Of a stretch of DNA of 7,399 nucleotides, positions 1-5,376 are shown in pieces (the first letter of the stretch is position 1; each line of letters opens with the position of its first letter). Source of the DNA: Clostridia bacterium. Its GTDB lineage: Bacteria > Bacillota_A > Clostridia > Christensenellales > Aristaeellaceae. The notes beneath the pieces were generated by a model, which did not search any database, was not told the DNA's origin, and saw only the letters and a list, made by a program, of their open reading frames with translations. The translations under genes and the position numbers were made by a program. The stretch lies in NCBI GenBank assembly GCA_017432405.1, contig JAFRJF010000173.1, positions 1 to 7,399 on the forward strand, given 5' to 3'.

Positions 1-32
1 ACGATGCTTTGCGCGTTTCCTCCCAAGAGAAC

Positions 33-108
33 GACCTCATCCGTCACGGCGCTTTGCGCCGCGCCACCTTCCCCTGAACCGGCAGCTTCGCTGCCTGGGG
101 AAGGCTTT
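33..108. repeat. Nested palindromic intergenic element
   Basis: This non-coding stretch holds two hairpins. The first is GGCGC-TTT-GCGCC at 48-60. The second is larger: CCTTCCCC (67-74) pairs with GGGGAAGG (97-104) around an inner stem GGCAG (81-85)/CTGCC (91-95). The layout (a CCTCATCCGTC lead-in, a GC hairpin, then ACCTTCCCC...GGGGAAGGCTTT) resembles dispersed palindromic repeats I know from intergenic regions of gut Clostridia; that link is from memory. There is no credible coding potential and no transposase nearby. The role is unknown; RNA structure or transcript 3'-end protection is possible. Confidence 0.6.
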
Positions 109-116
109 GGGGTACC

Positions 117-141
117 GCGTCAACTCGACAAATCAGTATTT
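117..141 (+). repeat. 25-bp repeat, left copy (inverted relative to right copy)
   Basis: The 25 bp beginning GCGTCAACTCGACAAATCAG match 22 of 25 positions of the reverse complement of 7252-7276, so the gene cluster is bracketed by inverted copies. A 14-bp core, GACAAATCAGTATT (127-140), recurs exactly on the minus strand at 1487-1500. This copy also carries a short inverted repeat, CGTCAA (118-123) and TTGACG (140-145). A dispersed intergenic repeat is the simplest reading. Confidence 0.55.
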
Positions 142-159
142 GACGAACTCCTTCTCCAT

Positions 160-230
160 AAAAGGATCCCTCGCTTCACTTGGATGCCACAAAAGCAAAG
201 TGTCATCCTGAGCGAAGCGAGGGATCTTTT
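160..230 (-). terminator. Inverted pair of 'VILSEA'-type repeats; possible 3' hairpin of the xylanase transcript
   Basis: The segment 204-230 (CATCCTGAGCGAAGCGAGGG followed by ATCTTTT) is a copy of a widespread intergenic repeat whose spurious translation contains VILSEA. The segment 160-186 is an imperfect copy in the opposite orientation, with about 17 bp between them. Transcribed leftward from the xylanase stop, the two arms would fold into a long stem sharing GATCCCTCGCTTC, followed by CCUUUUAU. That could act as a terminator or an mRNA 3'-end structure. The inverted pairing is seen directly; the terminator role is inferred, since the U run is short. Confidence 0.5.
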
Positions 231-240
231 GCGCTTTTTC

Positions 241-1452
241 TTATTTCAGTGTGATGCTGATACTTTGATCATCAGGACCCAGGCACAGCACGGCCTTTCT
301 TATTCCGTCAGACAGGGTATACGATCCCTTGAACCCGCTGACCTCCACGCAGCCGCTTTCGTCTGTGACGATGTCACACACAGTGCGCCATTCCCCGTGG
401 ATCAGCTTTTCCAGCGCCTTATAGGCCGGCTTTATGCGGTTGTCCGCGGTCAGCAGGCCGATGGGCGCGCCGAGCCAACAGCCGTCGGTGAAGTCCCAGG
501 CGGTGACGGCCTCGACCCTCGGGTGGTCGAACAGGATCCGGACCATCTCCTCCCATTCCCGCGCCTGGCGCGCCTCGCCCTCGGGGGTGGTAGGCCATTC
601 GGGCACCTGGTAGTCGTTCAGGTCCACGATGTGCCCGGGCATCAGGTGGCCGGACACCAGCGTGTTCTCGGTGAAGTGCAGCGGAAGGCCGAAGCCCTCG
701 AAGCGGCGCAGCACCTCGCCCAGCTTCTGAGCGCCCATGTAGCCCTGGTGCTGGTGGGTCTGCAGGCCGATGGCCCCGATGGGGACGCCCGCGTCCAGGC
801 AGTCGCGGATCAGGCTTGCGTACTGGTCCGAGAGGTTGAAGTCGTTGATCAGCAACAGCGCCTCCGGGTTGGCGGCCTTCGCGGCGGCGAATACCTCCTT
901 GATCAGCGGCACCCGGCCATAGCGCTTGCAGATGCGGGTGACGGCGTTGTCGTAGCGGTCGAACACGGGCATGATGACCGCCTCGTTGATCACGTCCCAG
1001 ACGTCGATGACCCCGGCAAAGGCGCTGACCTCCCGGTGGATGCGCGCCAGCTGCTTGTCGAGGATCGTCTTGTCGTCATAGGCCATCAGCCAGTCGGCGC
1101 ATACCGTGTGCCAGCACAGCGGGTGGCCCTTGAGCCGAATCCTGTGATCCACCAGGAACCGGGCGGCGTTCATGCGGCTTTCGAATTCAGGCTTGCCCTC
1201 TTCCGGCTCGTACTGGCCCCAGTAAAAGGGGAGGGTGCCGTAGTTGAACAGGCCCAGCCACTTTTTCATGCGATCCCGGAAGAAGGGGTCGCCCTTTTTT
1301 TCGTTGGCACAGGGGAGGGCGTCAAAGGCCCCGCAGCCGAAGCCGAAGTCGTGGGTCTGCTGAGTCAGATGCAGCTTTGTATAGGCCATGGGCCGGCCCT
1401 GGGCATCGAGAACGCGAAGCGCGGCGCGGGCCTTGCGGTGGTCGTAGGACAT
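241..1452 (-). CDS. xynA: Cytoplasmic GH10 endo-1,4-beta-xylanase, divergent clade
   Basis: This 403-residue protein is a glycoside hydrolase family 10 enzyme, a retaining (beta/alpha)8 barrel that cuts beta-1,4-xylan or xylo-oligosaccharides. Visible hallmarks are GHPLCWHT (109-116), WDVINEAV with acid/base Glu157, QTH (231-233), and the nucleophile segment LHFTENTLVSG with Glu262. The 105-residue spacing of the two glutamates is normal for GH10. There is no signal peptide, so it should act inside the cell on imported oligosaccharides, like XynA2 of the Paenibacillus JDR-2 aldouronate cluster. After the barrel, about residues 354-403 look like a small beta-rich C-terminal extension. The start is set by AAAAGGAGGAG, with 6 bases between GGAGGAG (1465-1459) and ATG. 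It lies 46 bp after the permease gene, probably last in the same operon. Oddities: the usual ENxMKW substrate-binding motif is replaced by TLPFYW (73-78), and the nucleophile context is not the usual ITELD. The exact substrate is therefore less certain than the family. Confidence 0.93.
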   Translation of the reverse strand: MSYDHRKARAALRVLDAQGRPMAYTKLHLTQQTHDFGFGCGAFDALPCANEKKGDPFFRDRMKKWLGLFNYGTLPFYWGQYEPEEGKPEFESRMNAARFLVDHRIRLKGHPLCWHTVCADWLMAYDDKTILDKQLARIHREVSAFAGVIDVWDVINEAVIMPVFDRYDNAVTRICKRYGRVPLIKEVFAAAKAANPEALLLINDFNLSDQYASLIRDCLDAGVPIGAIGLQTHQHQGYMGAQKLGEVLRRFEGFGLPLHFTENTLVSGHLMPGHIVDLNDYQVPEWPTTPEGEARQAREWEEMVRILFDHPRVEAVTAWDFTDGCWLGAPIGLLTADNRIKPAYKALEKLIHGEWRTVCDIVTDESGCVEVSGFKGSYTLSDGIRKAVLCLGPDDQSISITLK

Positions 1453-1486
1453 ACAGGGCTCCTCCTTTTGGAGTATGAGTTAGATG

Positions 1487-1500
1487 AATACTGATTTGTC
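1487..1500 (-). repeat. 14-bp repeat core overlapping the permease stop codon
   Basis: Read on the minus strand this is GACAAATCAGTATT, identical to 127-140 and one base different from the core at 7253-7266. It begins inside the TGA stop of the upstream permease gene (1501-1499) and runs into the 46-bp gap before the xylanase gene. Outside the 14 bp, similarity to the other copies stops. It could be a fragment of the same dispersed element or a chance match. Confidence 0.4.
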
Positions 1501-2422
1501 ATCCCTTCACGCTGCCCAGCACCATGCCGGTGACGAAGTACTTTTGCAGGAAGGGGTAGACCACCAGGATCGGCACCGTGGAGATCACCGTGATGGCGCA
1601 GCGGATGGTGACGGGCGTGGTCTTGGCGGCGGCGGAGCTGGCCAGGGCCTCGGCGGAGGACTGGGCCGCGTTGGAGCTGGCCTGGGTGGTGGCCAGCTTC
1701 ATCTTCAGCAGGTACTGCAGGGAATGCAGGTTGACCTTGCTGGCGTTGTACAGGTGGGTGTCGAACCAGCTGTTCCAGCTGCCCACGGCCACGAACAGCG
1801 CCACCGTGGCCAGAACCGGCTTGCACAGCGGGAAGATGATCTGCCAGAAGATGCGGATGTCCCCCGCGCCGTCGATGCGGGCGGATTCCACCAGCGCCTC
1901 GGGCAGGCCCGCGATGTAGGTGCGCAGCACCACCATGTTGAAGCAGCTGAACATCGTGGGGATGATGTACACCCAGTAGCTCTTTTGCAGGTGTAGCGTC
2001 TTGGTGATCAGCAGGTAGTTGGGGATCAGGCCGGCGTTGACGTACATGGTCAGCACCATCATGGTGGTGATGAGCTTGCGCAGCACGTACTCCTTGCGGG
2101 TCAGCGTGTAGGCCAGCATGCTGGTCCAGAACAGGTTCAGTATGGTGATGATCACCGTCTTGGAGGCGGAGATCCAGGCCGCCTGGTAGACGGCGGGGTC
2201 GGACAGTATGGACTTGTAGCTCTGCACGCTGAACACCCGGGGCCACAGGCCGATGCCGGCCTTCAGGGCGTCGGTGCCGTCGTTGAAGGAGTAGGCCACG
2301 GTGTTGACGACGGGGTACAGCGTCACGAACATCAGTATGACCAGCACGATGGTGTTGACCACAGGGAACACCACGTCATAGTGCTTGCGAACCTTCTGGT
2401 TCGAATAGGCTTCGTTCATCAT
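1499..2422 (-). CDS. ytcP: Carbohydrate ABC transporter permease, YtcP/LplC type (CUT1)
   Basis: This 307-residue inner-membrane protein is one of two permease subunits of a CUT1-family sugar importer. About six hydrophobic segments are visible (roughly 18-41, 84-106, 116-133, 149-171, 200-220 and 273-292). The cytoplasmic ATPase-docking EAA loop is EALVESARIDGAG (176-188), followed by IFPLCKP. The Ala/Ser-rich stretch at about 246-268 and the C-terminal GSVKG are typical of the YtcP/LplC branch that handles complex oligosaccharides. There are two adjacent ATG codons; the first (2422) is preferred because AAGGAGG (2438-2432) lies 9 bases upstream. It starts 18 bp after lplB stops, so the two are almost certainly co-transcribed. 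The neighbouring GH67 and GH10 genes suggest the cargo is aldouronates or xylo-oligosaccharides. Confidence 0.95.
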   Translation of the reverse strand: MMNEAYSNQKVRKHYDVVFPVVNTIVLVILMFVTLYPVVNTVAYSFNDGTDALKAGIGLWPRVFSVQSYKSILSDPAVYQAAWISASKTVIITILNLFWTSMLAYTLTRKEYVLRKLITTMMVLTMYVNAGLIPNYLLITKTLHLQKSYWVYIIPTMFSCFNMVVLRTYIAGLPEALVESARIDGAGDIRIFWQIIFPLCKPVLATVALFVAVGSWNSWFDTHLYNASKVNLHSLQYLLKMKLATTQASSNAAQSSAEALASSAAAKTTPVTIRCAITVISTVPILVVYPFLQKYFVTGMVLGSVKG

Positions 2423-2440
2423 CTCTGCCGTCCTCCTTCC

Positions 2441-3394
2441 TTAAACCAGCGTGTCTTCGCCGAGCTTCTTGGCGATAAAGTTCGCCCCGACGAGCAGCAG
2501 GATGGCGACCACGCTCTTGAAGATGCCGGCAGCGGTGGCGACGCCGAAGTCCATCTGCTGGGTGCCGTATTCCAGCACGAAGATGTCGATGGTGCGGGAG
2601 AACTCGGCGGTCAGGCCGTTGCCCAGCAGGTACTGGATCTCGAAGCCCGCCTCCATCAGGTGGCCGATGTTCATGATCAGCAGGATCACGAAGGTGCTCT
2701 TGATGCCCGGCAGCGTGACGTGCAGTATCTTCTGGAAGCGGCCCGCGCCGTCGATGCCCGCCGCCTCGTACAGGGAGGGGTCGATGGAGGTCATGGCGGA
2801 GATGTAGATGATGGTGCCCCAGCCGACCTCCTTCCAGACGTTGATGATGCCCACCAGCCACCAGAAGTGCTTGCCCTCGCCCAGCCAGAACACGGGCTTG
2901 AGGCCCAGAAGCTTCAGCAGGTCGTTCACGGGGCCGTTGGAGGCGAAGATGTTCTGGGCCATGGCCACGATGATGACCATGGACAGGAAGTGGGGCAGGT
3001 AGGTCACGGTCTGCACCGTGCGCTTGAAGGCGCGCTGGCGCACCTCGTTGAGCAGCACCGCCAATACGATGGCGGCCACCGTGCCGAACACCAGGTTGAT
3101 CACGCTCATGGCCAGCGTGTTGCGGATGGCCTGGTAGAAGTCCGGGCGGCTGAACAGCCACTTGAAGTTCTCCAGGCCGTTCCAGGGCGTGATGCCCCGG
3201 GCCACCAGCTTGCGGCTGCTGTAGTCCTTGAAGGCGTTGGTCCAGCCCCAGAGGGGAACGTAGTTGAACAGTATCACGTACAGGAAGATTGGGACAGACA
3301 TCAGCGCCAGCTGCCACTGGCTGGCCAGCGTGGAAAAGAACCCTTTCTTTTTCTGGCCGGTGTAACGATTGGTGCCCTTTGACATATCGGTCAT
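2441..3394 (-). CDS. lplB: Carbohydrate ABC transporter permease, LplB type (CUT1)
   Basis: This 317-residue protein is the partner permease of the CUT1 importer. It has a Lys-rich N-terminal tail, about six membrane segments (near 28-48, 92-115, 133-150, 176-200, 232-246 and 286-308), and the EAA loop SLYEAAGIDGAGRFQKI (207-223) ending in TLPGIK. Other family-typical stretches are FNYVPLWGW (43-51) and the C-terminal GIFKSVVAILLL region. The start at 3394 is chosen because a GGGGGG purine run (3407-3402) sits 7 bases upstream; the next ATG at 3385 has no such site. It lies 133 bp downstream of the binding-protein gene with an intrinsic terminator in between, so its transcription probably depends on read-through. 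No ATPase gene is present. This is common for the type, since a shared MsmX-like ATPase usually serves several importers. Confidence 0.95.
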   Translation of the reverse strand: MTDMSKGTNRYTGQKKKGFFSTLASQWQLALMSVPIFLYVILFNYVPLWGWTNAFKDYSSRKLVARGITPWNGLENFKWLFSRPDFYQAIRNTLAMSVINLVFGTVAAIVLAVLLNEVRQRAFKRTVQTVTYLPHFLSMVIIVAMAQNIFASNGPVNDLLKLLGLKPVFWLGEGKHFWWLVGIINVWKEVGWGTIIYISAMTSIDPSLYEAAGIDGAGRFQKILHVTLPGIKSTFVILLIMNIGHLMEAGFEIQYLLGNGLTAEFSRTIDIFVLEYGTQQMDFGVATAAGIFKSVVAILLLVGANFIAKKLGEDTLV

Positions 3395-3473
3395 GGCATA
3401 TCCCCCCGATTTGTACTTTTCGGTTTTCCAAAGTCTGGGCTGTGGTTATGAGCCCGCCTCAGTCCACAATTTG

Positions 3474-3512
3474 AAAAACCGGGGGGAGAGAGGAACGGCT
3501 CTCTCCCCTCGG
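3474..3512 (-). terminator. Intrinsic (possibly leaky) terminator between binding-protein and permease genes
   Basis: On the minus strand, CCGAGGGGAGAGAG (3512-3499) pairs with CTCTCTCCCCCCGG (3492-3479) around a 6-base loop. Thirteen of 14 positions pair by Watson-Crick rules. The stem is followed at once by TTTTT (3478-3474). This is a textbook Rho-independent terminator 16 bp after the binding-protein stop. I see no convincing promoter in the rest of the gap before lplB (3473-3395), so partial read-through, giving more binding protein than permease, is the likely purpose. Confidence 0.88.
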
Positions 3513-3527
3513 CTTGGAAACTGAGTA

Positions 3528-5219
3528 TCAGTCGTTGCCGTAGTAGGCGGCGACAAGCTTCAGGATTTCCTCATGCATGAACTCGCTGTAGACCGCGCAG
3601 GAGGGATTGATGGCTTCCACAAAGGCGTCCCACTTGGCGTCGAACTCGCCTTCGGGGGCCATGATGACCTGCGGCAGCTGGGTGTCCTGGATGTTCAGGA
3701 AGTCCTGGTAATCCTTGTTGATGGGGTCCTTGTTGATCTGCCAGGCCTCGCCGTAGGGGGCCAGCTCGATGGGCGGATTCACGAAGTCGCCGAACTTCTG
3801 GAAGCCGTAGTGGCTCAGGAAGTCCTTGTCATAGTCGTTCATCAGGCCGAACACGTTCTCGGGCTGGTTGCCGGGCTCCCAGCACTGGCCGGCGAACTCG
3901 CCCTCCATGATGTAGCCCTGGCGCTTGGGGCTGCTGTCCCAGATGGCATAGGCCCGGTTGGCCTTGCGCCATTCGTTGTCGGTGGTGTTGGCGAACTGCT
4001 CGGCGGTCATGGTCAGGCGGCCGTCAACCACGGAATAGTCCTCGCCCTCGATGCCCCAGTTCATGATCATCGCCCATTCGGGGCTGAGGAGCTTTTCCCA
4101 CATGGCGATGATGCGCTCGGGATATTTGCAGCTCACGGAGATGCCCGCGCCGCGGTCCAGGTTCGGCAGGGAGCCGTTGACGTAGTGCTCCTCGATCTTC
4201 CAGCCCTCGGGCAGCACGTCCTTGACCTCTTCCTCGTCGTACACCAGGCCCAGGGCCACGTAGGTGTTCTCGAACTTCTTGTCGGTCTTCAGGGCGTTGG
4301 TGGCGTCGCCGAAGTCCCAGGTCTGGTCGAACATGCCCAGCACGGTGCCGGTGGACAGCTGCGCGATGTACTGGTCATAGCTCATCACGAAGGTGTCGGG
4401 GCTGATGATGCCCTTGTGGAATTCCTCGTTCAGCTTCTTGTAGTAGGGCTTGGCGTAGGGCTGGTTGATGAAGGTCTCGGTGGGATAGTCGTCCTTGGTG
4501 ATATCCACCAGGACCTCGCCGTCGTTGGGGCGGCCCATCAGGTGCTGCACCGGGTTGATCATGCAGAACCGACGCCAGTCCTCGGTCAGGATGTCAAAGC
4601 CGATGTAGGGAACGCCGTCCGGGTTGGTGGGGTTCTCGGCGATGAAGCGCTCGATCAGGTCGAAGTACTCGTTCAGGGTCCGGATGGTGGGATAGCCCGC
4701 CCAGGCCAGCACCTGCTTCTGGATGAAGAACGCGGGGCCGTTGATCTCGTTGACGATCTGCTCGCCCTCGCCAAGGCCGTAGTTGGGGATGATGTACATG
4801 ACATCCTCGTCCAGGTCGTCGTCATGGGTGACGATGCGGTTCAGCTGGGGCTCAATGTGATGCCAGATGTTCGGGGTGTCCTCGGGATTGATGTAGTCCA
4901 GCAGGTTGATCAGCGCGCCGGCGTCGATCAGGGTCTCGGCGCTGTTGCCGCCGTCGAACAGGTCCGGCAGGTCGTCCATGTCCTGCAGCTTCAGGCCCAG
5001 GGTCTCGTCCAGGTCGCCGGCCAGGAACTCAAATTCGAACTTGATGCCGAACTCTTCTTCGATCTTCTTGTAGATCTTGTTGTCGGCGGTGGGCTGGTCG
5101 CCGGGGGCGCCGTAGAAGTAGGTCAGGGTGATGGGCTCCTGAGCCTCGGCCACAGCGAAGGGCACCAGCAGGGCGCTAAACAGCGCCAGCATCAACAGTA
5201 CGGAGAGCACTTTCTTCAT
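3528..5219 (-). CDS. Extracytoplasmic solute-binding protein of the CUT1 importer (LplA/YtcQ type)
   Basis: This 563-residue protein captures oligosaccharides outside the membrane and delivers them to the LplB/YtcP permeases. Residues 1-26 form a Sec signal peptide: MKK, a hydrophobic core, then a likely cleavage after AEA (24-26). The mature protein opens with ITLTYFYGAPGDQPTADN, typical of large (about 500-560 residue) binding proteins paired with LplB/YtcP permeases. It is acidic and rich in Trp and Tyr, as expected for a sugar binder. There is no cysteine near the cleavage site, so the usual lipoprotein anchor of Gram-positive binding proteins is missing. The start at 5219 is supported by GGGAGG (5234-5229), 9 bases upstream, and by the signal peptide; the frame stays open further upstream but translates the control region. 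By context the ligand is probably an aldouronate, corresponding to LplA of the Paenibacillus JDR-2 cluster; ligand identity is inferred. Confidence 0.92.
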   Translation of the reverse strand: MKKVLSVLLMLALFSALLVPFAVAEAQEPITLTYFYGAPGDQPTADNKIYKKIEEEFGIKFEFEFLAGDLDETLGLKLQDMDDLPDLFDGGNSAETLIDAGALINLLDYINPEDTPNIWHHIEPQLNRIVTHDDDLDEDVMYIIPNYGLGEGEQIVNEINGPAFFIQKQVLAWAGYPTIRTLNEYFDLIERFIAENPTNPDGVPYIGFDILTEDWRRFCMINPVQHLMGRPNDGEVLVDITKDDYPTETFINQPYAKPYYKKLNEEFHKGIISPDTFVMSYDQYIAQLSTGTVLGMFDQTWDFGDATNALKTDKKFENTYVALGLVYDEEEVKDVLPEGWKIEEHYVNGSLPNLDRGAGISVSCKYPERIIAMWEKLLSPEWAMIMNWGIEGEDYSVVDGRLTMTAEQFANTTDNEWRKANRAYAIWDSSPKRQGYIMEGEFAGQCWEPGNQPENVFGLMNDYDKDFLSHYGFQKFGDFVNPPIELAPYGEAWQINKDPINKDYQDFLNIQDTQLPQVIMAPEGEFDAKWDAFVEAINPSCAVYSEFMHEEILKLVAAYYGND

Positions 5220-5245
5220 CGTGAATATCCTCCCTTTTCGTTTTT

Positions 5246-5261
5246 GAGCAACACTTTGCTC
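5246..5261 (-). promoter_or_regulatory. Stem-loop in the binding-protein mRNA leader
   Basis: GAGCAA (5246-5251) and TTGCTC (5256-5261) form a perfect 6-bp stem with a 4-base loop. It lies between the predicted start of transcription (near 5268-5265) and the ribosome site (5234-5229). With no run of U after it in the minus-strand RNA, it is not a terminator. A hairpin close to the 5' end often protects an mRNA from decay, which would suit an abundant binding protein; that role is inferred. Confidence 0.45.
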
Positions 5262-5271
5262 CTCGGTTATA

Positions 5272-5301
5272 ATTATAATCCAAAGATAACAATAATGCAA
5301 C
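5272..5301 (-). promoter_or_regulatory. Probable sigma-A promoter of the transporter/xylanase operon
   Basis: The minus strand has a perfect TATAAT (5277-5272) in the AT-rich gap upstream of the binding-protein gene. The best -35 match is TTGCAT (5301-5296) with an 18-bp spacer. It is weak and overlaps the end of the inverted repeat at 5298-5334. A weak -35 overlapped by a dyad suggests regulated transcription. The -10 is convincing; the -35 is tentative. Confidence 0.6.
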
Positions 5302-5334
5302 GAATGATTGGACAAATTCCAATCATTCGTTGCG
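5298..5334. promoter_or_regulatory. Perfect 15-bp inverted repeat: operator or aguA terminator
   Basis: GCAACGAATGATTGG (5298-5312) and CCAATCATTCGTTGC (5320-5334) are exact reverse complements separated by 7 bases, ACAAATT. The dyad lies 43 bp past the aguA stop and just upstream of the binding-protein promoter, overlapping its likely -35. As RNA it could form a strong stem, but the following minus-strand sequence (ATTATTGTTATC) is only moderately U-rich. It could therefore be a terminator for aguA, an operator for the transporter operon, or both. A smaller dyad, CTCAAA (5344-5349)/TTTGAG (5358-5363), lies between it and the aguA stop. The regulator is not encoded in this window. Confidence 0.7.
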
Positions 5335-5376
5335 ATTTTGGTTCTCAAACGATATATTTTGAGGAGAATTCCACGC

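Noticed and set aside
1462..1473. Small CTCC-TTTT-GGAG hairpin over the xylanase ribosome site as a translational switch.
   Set aside because: The 4-bp stem is too short to be persuasive and is easily produced by a purine-rich ribosome site.
4..1494. Plus-strand open frame (496 codons) over the left repeats and the xylanase.
   Set aside because: It translates the VILSEA repeat and then the antisense of GH10; no ribosome site and no family match.
1365..2246. Minus-strand open frame overlapping ytcP and the xylanase start.
   Set aside because: Out-of-frame shadow, rich in Arg/His/Pro/Gly, with both true frames clearly supported by conserved motifs.
3437..3455. GGGCT...AGCCC dyad in the gap before lplB as a second control element.
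   Set aside because: Only 5 bp with a 9-base loop, no U tract and no promoter next to it; likely chance in GC-rich sequence.
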